Source of the DNA: Verrucomicrobiales bacterium
GTDB lineage: Bacteria > Verrucomicrobiota > Verrucomicrobiia > Verrucomicrobiales > DEV007
Length of the DNA stretch: 6,259 nt
Reading direction: 5' to 3'
Assembly: GCA_023253615.1 (NCBI GenBank)
Contig: JALRFZ010000247.1
Span: 1 to 6,259 of the forward strand
Below are positions 1 through 6,192 of the stretch, in pieces. Within the stretch, counting starts at the first letter, position 1; every line of letters starts with the position of its first letter. The position numbers were made by a program, and so were the translations under genes. The notes under the pieces are model-generated. The model was not told where the DNA came from, ran no database searches, and saw only the letters and a program-made list of their open reading frames with translations.

Positions 1-1013
1 TCAAGATCGAGGCGAACGACCTGCCCCACGTCGTGATCGGAGACAGCTCGGCGCTGAAGATCGGCGATGTCGCGCTGGCGGTGGGAAATCCCCTCGGCCT
101 GGAGCAGACCGCGACGATCGGCATCATCAGCGCGGTGGGCCGCAGCGACGTGAACATCATCGAGCAGGGCTATGAGAACTTCATCCAGACCGACGCGGCG
201 ATCAACCGGGGCAACTCGGGCGGCGCGCTGGTCGATGCCTCGGGCCGTCTCATCGGCATCCCCACGGCGATCCAGTCGAACTTTTCCGGCGGCAACATCG
301 GCATCGGTTTCGCGATCCCGTCGAACATGGCGCTGAACATCGTGCAACGTCTCCTCGACGGCGGTGGCGTAGTGAAACGCGGCTTCCTCGGGGTCTTCCT
401 CCGCGACCTCGACACGAACATGGCCCGTGCCCTCGGCCAGGAGACGACGAACGGTGTCCTCGTCGCGGAGATCGGTGAAAAGACTCCCGCGGAGGCGGCG
501 GGGATGAAGCCGGGCGATCTGATCGTCGGCTACGATGGCAAGCCGGTGCAGAGCATGCAGCAGCTCCGTCTTGACATCAGCAACACGGCGCCGGGATCGG
601 AGGTGGTCTTCGTGGTCATCCGCAAGGGTGAGAAGACGGATCTGAAGGTGAAGCTCGGCGATCTCGAGGACAACCAGCTCGCTGCGACGCGTCCCGGCAA
701 TCGTCCGACGCCGGCGAAGGATGCGGATCTCATCGAAGGGGTCGTCGTGGACGATCTCGACGAGGAGACGCGCTCGAGCCTGCAGGTGGATGAGTCGGTG
801 AAGGGCATCCTCGTGAAGAGCGTGAAGGACAATGCCGCCGCCGCCGAGGCGGGCCTGCGTCCGGGCATGATCATCACCCAGATCGACCAGACGGAGGTGG
901 CGTCGATGTCGGAGGCCCGCAAGATCGTGGCCGACTTCGACGGCGACGTGCTCCTCCTGCAGGTCTATGTGGCCGGACGTCGCGACATCCTCGCGGTGCC
1001 CTTGAAGGAGTGA
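1..1013 (+). CDS. htrA: DegP/HtrA-family serine endoprotease, 5'-truncated by window edge
   Basis: C-terminal part of a periplasmic DegP/DegQ-type serine protease and chaperone that degrades or refolds damaged envelope proteins. The frame is open from base 3, so the gene begins outside the window; the GTG at 33 is internal, because the codons before it (KIEANDLPHV) continue the protease fold. Counting from the codon at base 3, the catalytic serine is residue 72 (bases 216-218) in the motif NRGNSGGAL. This matches the DegP/DegQ form rather than the NPGNSGGPL form of many other HtrAs. The triad His and Asp must lie upstream of the window. GNPLGLEQT and ENFIQTDAAIN are also classic HtrA segments. 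PDZ1 spans about residues 125-222, with carboxylate-binding loop RGFLGV and AGMKPGDLI; PDZ2 spans about 243-335 with AGLRPGMII. A Pro/Thr-rich linker separates them. Two PDZ domains indicate the DegP/DegQ/MucD architecture; which of these it is cannot be decided. The TGA stop is at 1011-1013. Confidence 0.95.
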   Translation, partial: KIEANDLPHVVIGDSSALKIGDVALAVGNPLGLEQTATIGIISAVGRSDVNIIEQGYENFIQTDAAINRGNSGGALVDASGRLIGIPTAIQSNFSGGNIGIGFAIPSNMALNIVQRLLDGGGVVKRGFLGVFLRDLDTNMARALGQETTNGVLVAEIGEKTPAEAAGMKPGDLIVGYDGKPVQSMQQLRLDISNTAPGSEVVFVVIRKGEKTDLKVKLGDLEDNQLAATRPGNRPTPAKDADLIEGVVVDDLDEETRSSLQVDESVKGILVKSVKDNAAAAEAGLRPGMIITQIDQTEVASMSEARKIVADFDGDVLLLQVYVAGRRDILAVPLKE

Positions 1014-1035
1014 ATTCCACCCCCGCACCCCGGCC

Positions 1036-1479
1036 GTGAGCGGCGACGAATCCAGACCTGGCATCACCCGGCTCGATCAGGTCTCCGTCGCGACGCACGG
1101 CTGGCAGGTGCGGATCCAATGGAGGGGCGTCCGCATGGGGCGCTTTTTCTCCGATTCCGCCTGGGGCGGCCGCGAGGCCGCCCTTTTGAGTGCGGAGCGC
1201 TACCGCGACCGCCTCTTGGCGCGTCTGGATCGCCGCAACGCCGGGGTGAGGGCCTCGCCCCGGTCCCACACCTCGCCGGCGGCGCGGAATCAATCGGGCG
1301 TGGTGGGCGTGTCGCGGATCGTGCAGCGCAGCTCGGGCGGGGTGGAATATTCCTTCTGGCAGGCGAGCTGGACGACGCCGGAAGGCACGCGCGAGACGGT
1401 GCGTTTCTCGATCCGGAAACACGGTGAGGAAGTGGCGCTTTCCCTCGCCTGTGAAGCCCGTCGCAAGGCGATGGAGTAG
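1036..1479 (+). CDS. Small protein with two AP2/ERF-like repeats, putative DNA-binding
   Basis: Predicted 147-residue soluble protein with no signal peptide or membrane segment. The second half (residues about 88-146) reads like a bacterial AP2/ERF domain: SGVVGVSRI as strand 1, YSFWQASWT as strand 2, TRETVRFSI as strand 3, then the amphipathic helix EEVALSLACEARRKAM. The first half (about 11-63) looks like a diverged copy: WQVRIQW, GVRMGRFFS, then REAALLSAERYRDRLL. A basic Arg/Ser/Pro linker joins them. In bacteria AP2 domains occur alone or fused to HNH nucleases and are thought to bind DNA; no nuclease motif is present here. The GTG start at 1036 lies 22 bases after the htrA stop and keeps the first repeat whole; it has no Shine-Dalgarno. 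An internal ATG at 1135 would cut through repeat 1. Close spacing suggests co-transcription with htrA, without saying why. The reading frame is convincing; the AP2 assignment is by eye and moderate. Confidence 0.62.
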   Translation: MSGDESRPGITRLDQVSVATHGWQVRIQWRGVRMGRFFSDSAWGGREAALLSAERYRDRLLARLDRRNAGVRASPRSHTSPAARNQSGVVGVSRIVQRSSGGVEYSFWQASWTTPEGTRETVRFSIRKHGEEVALSLACEARRKAME

Positions 1480-1516
1480 AGTCCGGCTCTGAATGGCGGG
1501 TGGCGGGTGGCCGTCC

Positions 1517-3244
1517 TCAGCCTTCGCTGCCTTTGGGATTCTCGGCGAGGAGCGATCCGATGAAGGGGAAGAGCTGCTTTTTGCGGCTGACGACTCCTTT
1601 CAGGATGAAGAGGTGGGAGTCGCGGCGCGGATAACCGATCTTCTGTCGGATCTCGGAAGGGGCCTCGATGAGGAGGAGCGAGTCGTTCAGGGTGATGTCG
1701 GTGATCATGAGGCACGCGAGATCGAGCTGGTGCTCGCGGATGAGGCGCTGCAATTCCTCCTGCAGGGCCTCGCGGGCGGGCCAGAAGTAATCGAAGCCGA
1801 TCTCCTCGACCTGGGAGATGCTGACGCGGTAGCCGCTCTCCTCGAATTCCTTGCGGTCGGAGCCGACGGCTTCTTGGAAGTTGCCACCGCGCAACACGGA
1901 GCCGGCGGAGAAGAAGTCTTCCTTGAATCGGTCGACGTCGATCCCGGCGATGCCGCTGGCCCATTCAAGGACGGAACGGTCCTCGTCGGTGGTCGTGGGC
2001 GAGGTGAGATTGAGGGTGTCGGAAATGATGCCCGCGCAGATGCAGACGGCGATCCCGTGCGAGGGCTCGAGCCCGTGGCCGCGGAAGGCGCTGCCGACGA
2101 TGGTGCAGGTGGAGCCGACCGTCTTGTTGATGAACTGGATCGGCTCCTTCGTGACGAGGTTGCCGCTGAGGCGGTGGTGGTCGAGTACTTCGATGATGTC
2201 GGCTTCCTCGGCGCCGGCGACGGCCTGGGAGAATTCGTTGTGATCGACGAGGATCAGGCGCGGCCGCTCGGGATTGACGAGATCGGCGCGGGAAAAGACA
2301 CCGACGAGGCGGTTCGTCTCGGGATCGCAGACGGGGAAGAGGACCTGGTCGCGGTTGGATTTGAGCCTTTCCTTGATGGCCTGCAGCTTGGTCTCGGGGG
2401 AGAAGGAAATGAATTCGGTCGAGACGGCGCTCTGGATGGACCGGGCCCCGCGGATGAGCTGGGTGGTGGAGGCGGTGTCGCGTTCGGTGATGAGGATGAT
2501 GGTGCCCTTGAGCCGCGCGGCGTGGACGATGGCCTCGGAAGGGCGGTAGTTGCTGGTGATGACGAGACAGCGCACGCCGGCTTCGACGGCGTGCAGCTGC
2601 ACGCCGACGCGGTCGCCGGTGATGATGAGGAGCTGGTCTTTCGGCATCGTGGCGATGCGTTCCTGCATCACCGGCTCGGACGAGCCGGCCACCATCATGA
2701 GGAATTCCTGCTCGAGATCGGTGTTTTCGACGGTGGTGACGACTTCGGCCTCGAGGATCTGGGAGATCTTTTCGACCGAGGCGGTCACCTGGCGGGGATG
2801 ATCGCCGTGATCGGTCGAAGGGATGAGGAGATGGAGGAGATCCTGCAGGGCGAGCATGCCGGTGAGGATCCCTTTTTCATCGACGACGGGCAGGCTGCGG
2901 AAATGGCGGGCGGCCATCTGGCGGTAGGCCTCGATCACGGAATCGCTCGCCCGGGCGGTCGAGACCTCGCGCCGGCAGATGTCGCCGGCACGGAGCTGGA
3001 CATCGCTCATCAGGGGCGGGCGGGGGAGCCCGGCGGTCTGCAGGACCCACTCGGTGCGCGTGTTGGGCGGGCCGCAGCAGGCGGCGACGGCATCGGGGAT
3101 GCGGGTCTGGCGCAACAGGTCGGCGTAGGCGAGGGCCGAGCAGATCGCGTCGGTATCGGGATTCTTGTGGCCCATCACCCAGGTCGGGCGGGTGGGCTTG
3201 GAGGCGGTGGGTGCGGTATCGGTCACCCGGTGAATGTCCGCCAT
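1517..3244 (-). CDS. ppaC: Manganese-dependent inorganic pyrophosphatase, family II, with CBS-DRTGG-CBS regulatory insert
   Basis: Cytoplasmic family II pyrophosphatase (DHH superfamily), hydrolysing pyrophosphate to two phosphates and so pulling biosynthetic reactions forward. At 575 residues it is far longer than the roughly 310-residue plain enzyme because a regulatory module splits the DHH domain. Visible in order: metal-binding GHKNPDTDAICSA (residues 25-37); CBS1 (about 84-140, RSLPVVDEKG); DRTGG-like domain (about 155-265); CBS2 (about 270-325, VLFPVCDPETNRLVGVFSRADL); VDHNE (333-337); the DHH signature LDHHRL (354-359); GSTCTIV (377-383); SDTLNLTSPTTT (408-419); and DHHA2, ending with the diagnostic SRKKQ (553-557, bases 1574-1588). 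All catalytic motifs are intact. Relatives with CBS domains are inhibited by AMP/ADP and stimulated by ATP, and those with DRTGG also respond to diadenosine polyphosphates; this is inferred here. ATG at 3244 is chosen because it leaves only about 22 residues before the first motif; the frame stays open upstream to 3490 but runs antisense-free sequence unlike the family. The redoxin gene ends 73 bases upstream. Confidence 0.93.
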   Translation of the reverse strand: MADIHRVTDTAPTASKPTRPTWVMGHKNPDTDAICSALAYADLLRQTRIPDAVAACCGPPNTRTEWVLQTAGLPRPPLMSDVQLRAGDICRREVSTARASDSVIEAYRQMAARHFRSLPVVDEKGILTGMLALQDLLHLLIPSTDHGDHPRQVTASVEKISQILEAEVVTTVENTDLEQEFLMMVAGSSEPVMQERIATMPKDQLLIITGDRVGVQLHAVEAGVRCLVITSNYRPSEAIVHAARLKGTIILITERDTASTTQLIRGARSIQSAVSTEFISFSPETKLQAIKERLKSNRDQVLFPVCDPETNRLVGVFSRADLVNPERPRLILVDHNEFSQAVAGAEEADIIEVLDHHRLSGNLVTKEPIQFINKTVGSTCTIVGSAFRGHGLEPSHGIAVCICAGIISDTLNLTSPTTTDEDRSVLEWASGIAGIDVDRFKEDFFSAGSVLRGGNFQEAVGSDRKEFEESGYRVSISQVEEIGFDYFWPAREALQEELQRLIREHQLDLACLMITDITLNDSLLLIEAPSEIRQKIGYPRRDSHLFILKGVVSRKKQLFPFIGSLLAENPKGSEG

Positions 3245-3317
3245 CCCGAACGAGTTTCGAATGAAAAGTTGTCCCTTGGCCGCCGTTGATACAAACCGGG
3301 CGGGAAGCGGACGGGTC

Positions 3318-3899
3318 TCAACCGAAATAGGCGGGCTCCTTGCCGGGGATCCACTTGATGTTGCATCCCGTGCTGGGATACCAGGGCGGGGGCGTGTCGC
3401 GGCCGGCGAGGAGATCCTCCACGGCCCGGGCGAGATCACCGCCGTCGGCTTCGCCGCGCCCCGGACGGGAATCGTCGAACTGCCCGGCATAGACCAGCTT
3501 CAGACCGGCATCGAAAAGGTAGAAATCGGGCGTGCAGGCGGCCGCATAGGCCCGGGCGACTTCCTGGGTGGCATCGTGGAGGTAGGGGAAATCCCAGCCG
3601 TGGGTCGCGGCGAAGGCGGGCATGAGAGCGGGGCCATCCTGCGGGTAGCGGTCGACATCGTTCGCGGCGATGGCGACGGTGGCGATGCCTTGTCCGGCGA
3701 TCCGGGCGGCGAAGCGCCCGAGGGCGTCGGCGAGATGGATCACGAAAGGGCAGTGGTTGCAGGCGAAAACGACGAGCAGGCCGAGTTTTCCCGCGGCCAG
3801 GGATGGCGGCGTGTGGACCGTGCCGATGGCGTCGGCGAGGGAAAAATCCGGAGCGGTGGAGCCGGGAGCAAGCTGGAAGGTGGAGGGAACTTCGGCCAT
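3318..3899 (-). CDS. Thioredoxin-fold redoxin-family protein (AhpC/TSA-like, CNHC motif)
   Basis: 193-residue cytoplasmic thioredoxin-fold protein of the redoxin/AhpC-TSA-like group. It begins with the APDFSLADAIG segment typical of peroxiredoxin-like folds. The redox-active motif is CNHCPFV (Cys47 and Cys50), followed by the helix that carries it. ATVAIAANDVDRYPQDGP (about 73-90) is the conserved block of this subfamily, and TPDFYLFD contains the cis-proline (Pro124) opposite the active site. A further conserved-looking cysteine sits near the C-terminus in STGCNIKW (Cys179), and Cys122 precedes the cis-Pro loop. Two cysteines in a CxxC arrangement suggest thiol-disulfide exchange or peroxide reduction, but the substrate is unknown for this subfamily. 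Length is normal (about 180-200). No signal peptide is evident, so it should act in the cytoplasm. It lies upstream of the pyrophosphatase in the same direction, so they may share a transcript. The ATG at 3899 lacks a Shine-Dalgarno. Confidence 0.9.
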   Translation of the reverse strand: MAEVPSTFQLAPGSTAPDFSLADAIGTVHTPPSLAAGKLGLLVVFACNHCPFVIHLADALGRFAARIAGQGIATVAIAANDVDRYPQDGPALMPAFAATHGWDFPYLHDATQEVARAYAAACTPDFYLFDAGLKLVYAGQFDDSRPGRGEADGGDLARAVEDLLAGRDTPPPWYPSTGCNIKWIPGKEPAYFG

Positions 3900-3947
3900 G
3901 GAAACAGGGGAGGGTGAAGCGGTGACAGGGAAATCGCCCGGGATGGG

Positions 3948-3976
3948 TTGACATTCTAGCGGATCGCGACTACATG
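3948..3976 (+). promoter_or_regulatory. Sigma70-type promoter candidate for rplI
   Basis: A perfect -35 box TTGACA (3948-3953), a 17-base spacer and TACATG (3971-3976, three of six matches to TATAAT) stand ahead of rplI. Transcription would begin near 3983, giving an untranslated leader of about 30 bases before the ATG at 4013. The upstream in-frame ATG at 3974 lies inside the -10 box and so would not be in this transcript, which supports the shorter L9 start. The -10 match is weak, so this is moderate evidence. Confidence 0.55.
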
Positions 3977-3980
3977 TCCC
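3953..3980 (-). promoter_or_regulatory. Promoter candidate for the redoxin-ppaC unit, overlapping the rplI promoter
   Basis: Read on the minus strand: GGGACA (3980-3975, four of six to TTGACA), 16-base spacer, TAGAAT (3958-3953, five of six to TATAAT). Start of transcription would be near 3946, leaving a leader of about 46 bases before the redoxin ATG at 3899. It covers nearly the same DNA as the rplI promoter candidate. Assigned by eye to consensus only. Confidence 0.42.
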
Positions 3981-4012
3981 GCTCTTTTTCCAAAACCGAA
4001 CCGACCAAAGCC

Positions 4013-4504
4013 ATGGCTACTGTTGAAGTGATTCTCAAACAAAAAATCGAAGGACTGGGCGCCGAGGCTGACGTCGTCAAGGTGAAGCGTGGTTTCGCGC
4101 GCAACTTCCTCCTTCCCCAGGATCGTGCCTACGAAGCGACGAAGGCGAATCTCCGCCACGTGACCCACCTCAAGGAAGTCCGTGCCAAGCGTGAGGCCGA
4201 AGAGCTCGCCGAAGCGGAAAACACCGCCGCCAAGCTCAAGAAGCTGCGCCTTTCCATCGAACTCTCGCTCGGCCAGGGCGGCAAGGCCTTCGGCTCCGTC
4301 ACGACCGCCGACATCGCCGCGCTCATCGCCGAGAAGAGCCGTCTCACGATCGACCGCCACCAGCTCCAGCTCGAGGCTCCGATCAAGACGCTCGGTTCCT
4401 TCGAGATCCCGGTGAAACTCCACCCCTCCATCGAGGCTTCCGTGACCGTCCGGGTCGTGGCCGCCGAGGGCGAAGGCGCCGCCGAAGAAGGCGAAGAGGC
4501 CTGA
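4013..4504 (+). CDS. rplI: 50S ribosomal protein L9
   Basis: Ribosomal protein L9, a 23S rRNA-binding component of the large subunit near the base of the L1 stalk that helps maintain reading frame. The 163-residue product shows the two-lobed L9 layout. The N-terminal RNA-binding domain (1 to about 50) carries VILKQKIEGLGAEADVVKVK and GFARNFLLP, the L9 signature region. A long charged connecting helix (about 45-78) follows, then the C-terminal domain with GKAFGSVTTADIAALI (91-105) and IPVKLHPSIEASVTVRVV. An acidic Glu/Gly tail (about 151-163) extends it past the 149 residues of E. coli L9. ATG at 4013 is chosen over the in-frame ATG at 3974: it gives the standard MATVEVILK start, whereas the extra 13 residues resemble nothing in L9 and the earlier ATG falls in the probable promoter. 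No Shine-Dalgarno precedes it. The usual partners rpsF, ssb and rpsR are not upstream; dnaB follows 174 bases on. Confidence 0.96.
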   Translation: MATVEVILKQKIEGLGAEADVVKVKRGFARNFLLPQDRAYEATKANLRHVTHLKEVRAKREAEELAEAENTAAKLKKLRLSIELSLGQGGKAFGSVTTADIAALIAEKSRLTIDRHQLQLEAPIKTLGSFEIPVKLHPSIEASVTVRVVAAEGEGAAEEGEEA

Positions 4505-4514
4505 TGCCTCCGAT

Positions 4515-4535
4515 CCGTCCGGCGATGCCGGGCGG
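4515..4535 (+). other. GC-rich hairpin just after rplI
   Basis: CCGTCCGGC (4515-4523) pairs with GCCGGGCGG (4527-4535) across a three-base GAT loop: nine pairs including one G-T wobble, beginning ten bases after the rplI stop. No T-run follows, so by itself it is not a standard intrinsic terminator. It may stabilise the rplI mRNA 3' end or pause polymerase ahead of the terminator at 4585. Confidence 0.5.
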
Positions 4536-4584
4536 GCCCTGGATCGAAAAAAGCGATTTTCATCGATTCGTTTTGCGAAAAGCG

Positions 4585-4618
4585 GGCGGGTTGCTTAGAT
4601 AGCAAACCCGCCTTTTTT
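4585..4618 (+). terminator. Intrinsic (rho-independent) terminator between rplI and dnaB
   Basis: GGCGGGTTGC (4585-4594) pairs with GCAAACCCGCC (4602-4612) as ten base pairs with one bulged A (around 4606), around the seven-base loop TTAGATA, followed by six T residues (4613-4618). This should end transcripts coming from rplI. Any dnaB expression from the rplI promoter would then depend on read-through, or dnaB has its own promoter in the 60 bases after the T-run, where I see no convincing one. Confidence 0.88.
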
Positions 4619-4678
4619 GTGTCGTGATGAAAGGGGTGGGTCTCCCGTGTCCCCGCACCCTCAACGTTCCCGTATTCC

Positions 4679-6145
4679 ATGCCAGATCCCAGTTCCACCC
4701 ACGGTGGAGGCGCTTCCCTGAAAAGCGGACCGAAAGGTTCCAAGGGCGAAGGCGGCAAACCGTTCCAGAAAACCGTCTCCGCCGAAGATCCCCTGCGCTC
4801 CATGCCGGTGAATCCCGATGCCGAGCGCGCCGCGCTCTCGTGCATGCTGATGGACCCGGTGACGATCATCCCGAAGGCCATCGAAAAGCTCTCCGCCGGC
4901 TATTTCTACATCCCGGCGCACCGCGTCATCTTCGAGACCCTGCTGCATCTCTACAAGACGCGTCCCGAGGGCAAGCTCGATCTGATCGTGCTGAACACGG
5001 AATTGTCGAACCAGGGCAAGCTCGATGCCGTGGGCGGGCCGAAGACGCTCGCCGATCTCCTCGATGATGTGCCGACGACGGCGCTCTTCGATGATTATGC
5101 GGGATTCCTGAAGGAGAAATTCATCCTCCGGCGTGTCATCCAGGATTGCACCGAGTGCGTCACCCAGGCCTACGACGGGCCGGAGAGTTCGGCGAACTTC
5201 CTCGACTCGGTGGAAAAGCGGGTCCTCCAGATCCGGAACGAGACCGAAAACCAGAAGGGCATCGAGGAGATGCGCGTCCACGTCCTCAAGGTGATCGAGT
5301 CGATCCACGATCTCTACAACGGCGAAGGCGACGCCGGCGGGGTCATGACGGGATTCCACGATCTCGACGCGATGACGAACGGCTTCCACGGAGGGGAAAT
5401 GATCGTCGTGGCGGCGCGCCCCTCGATGGGAAAAACCTCGTTCGTCATGAACATCGTCGAGAACGTGGCGATCCGGAAGGACAATCCCGTGGCCTGCGCC
5501 GTCTTCAGTCTGGAAATGACCTCGGAGTCGCTCGTGCAACGTCTCCTTTGTTCGCGCGCGAAGGTGCAGATGCAGAAGCTGCGCGGTGGTTTCCTCGCGA
5601 AGACGGACTTCCCGAAGCTGATGCAGGTGGCCGGGCAGCTCGCCGAGGCACCGATCTGGATCGACGACACGCCAGGGCTCTCCATCAACGAATTGCAGGC
5701 GAAGGCGCGTCGTCTGAAGCAGCAGCACAACATCGGCCTCATCGCGATCGACTACCTCCAGCTCCTCAAGGCACCCGATGTCGGCAACCGCGACGGGCGT
5801 GAAAAGGAGATCGCGGCCATTTCCGGAGGGATCAAGGGCATCGCGAAAGAGCTGAACATCCCCATCATCGTGCTCGCCCAGCTCAACCGGAATCCCGACT
5901 CGCGCGGCGGCAAGCCGCGCATGAGCGACCTTCGCGAGTCCGGCTCGATCGAGCAGGATGCCGACCTCGTCGGTCTCCTCATGCGGCCCGAGTATTACGC
6001 CGATGACGAGGAGGATCGCGAAAGCAAGTTCGGCGAGGCCGAATTCATCATCGCCAAACAGCGGAACGGTCCGACCGGAGAGGTGCCGCTGACCTTCGAG
6101 AAAGCCTTCATGCGCTTCGAGAACCGGGCGAAGACGGAGGAGTGA
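4679..6145 (+). CDS. dnaB: Replicative DNA helicase DnaB
   Basis: Hexameric ATP-dependent 5'-3' helicase that unwinds DNA at the replication fork and binds primase. The 488-residue product is close to the roughly 470 of E. coli DnaB. Residues 1 to about 40 are a Gly/Lys/Ser-rich, probably disordered extension. The N-terminal helical domain follows (about 42-150: NPDAERAALSCMLMD, IPAHRVIFETL, NQGKLDAVGG). After the linker comes the RecA-like domain: MTGFHDLDAMTNGFHGGEM (223-241), Walker A ARPSMGKTS (246-254, Lys252), the catalytic glutamate in SLEM (Glu279), Walker B LIAIDYLQL (354-362, Asp358), the DNA-binding and sensor region QLNRNPDSRGGKPRMSDLRE (401-420) and GSIEQDAD (422-429), and KQRNGPTG (460-467) with the candidate arginine finger. 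All motifs are intact and no intein interrupts them, although DnaB is a common intein host. ATG at 4679 is taken; a later ATG at 4802 would remove only the disordered extension and remains possible. No Shine-Dalgarno is visible. Confidence 0.97.
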   Translation: MPDPSSTHGGGASLKSGPKGSKGEGGKPFQKTVSAEDPLRSMPVNPDAERAALSCMLMDPVTIIPKAIEKLSAGYFYIPAHRVIFETLLHLYKTRPEGKLDLIVLNTELSNQGKLDAVGGPKTLADLLDDVPTTALFDDYAGFLKEKFILRRVIQDCTECVTQAYDGPESSANFLDSVEKRVLQIRNETENQKGIEEMRVHVLKVIESIHDLYNGEGDAGGVMTGFHDLDAMTNGFHGGEMIVVAARPSMGKTSFVMNIVENVAIRKDNPVACAVFSLEMTSESLVQRLLCSRAKVQMQKLRGGFLAKTDFPKLMQVAGQLAEAPIWIDDTPGLSINELQAKARRLKQQHNIGLIAIDYLQLLKAPDVGNRDGREKEIAAISGGIKGIAKELNIPIIVLAQLNRNPDSRGGKPRMSDLRESGSIEQDADLVGLLMRPEYYADDEEDRESKFGEAEFIIAKQRNGPTGEVPLTFEKAFMRFENRAKTEE

Positions 6146-6149
6146 GCGT

Positions 6150-6174
6150 GCGGCTCTCCTGGCAGAGTCGCCGC
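6150..6174. other. Imperfect hairpin between dnaB and the convergent right-edge frame
   Basis: GCGG-CTCT (6150-6157) can pair with AGAG-CCGC (6164-6167 and 6171-6174) around the loop CCTGGC, with a three-base TCG bulge. It sits just after the dnaB stop, where a terminator would be expected for dnaB and for the convergent frame, but no T-run follows on either strand. Weak candidate only. Confidence 0.25.
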
Positions 6175-6192
6175 GTGAAATCCGGGCGGTAA

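Noticed and set aside
1494..1511. GGCGGGT tandem repeat between the AP2-like gene and ppaC
   Set aside because: Only two and a half copies in a 37-base convergent gap; no hairpin with T-run or other structure to give it meaning.
1493..3289. 598-codon plus-strand open frame opposite ppaC
   Set aside because: It is antisense to a gene with every family II pyrophosphatase motif. Its translation is Gly/Asp/Glu-rich with no recognisable domain, as expected from the complement of a GC-rich gene.
3245..3490. 82-residue N-terminal extension of the pyrophosphatase frame
   Set aside because: The extension overlaps the 3' end of the well-supported redoxin gene and is Pro/Arg/Ser-rich with no family similarity; the ATG at 3244 suits the first catalytic motif.
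3974..4012. 13-residue N-terminal extension of L9 from the ATG at 3974
   Set aside because: The ATG lies within the probable -10 box, and the extra residues are unlike L9, whereas the ATG at 4013 gives the family-standard start.
4573..4601. Possible dnaB promoter TTGCGA-17-TAGATA running into the terminator loop
   Set aside because: The -10 matches only three of six positions and the start site would fall inside the terminator stem; the AT content is explained by the terminator itself.
4924..5742. Possible intein in dnaB, a frequent insertion site
   Set aside because: Walker A, SLEM and Walker B follow at normal spacing with no inserted splicing or endonuclease blocks.
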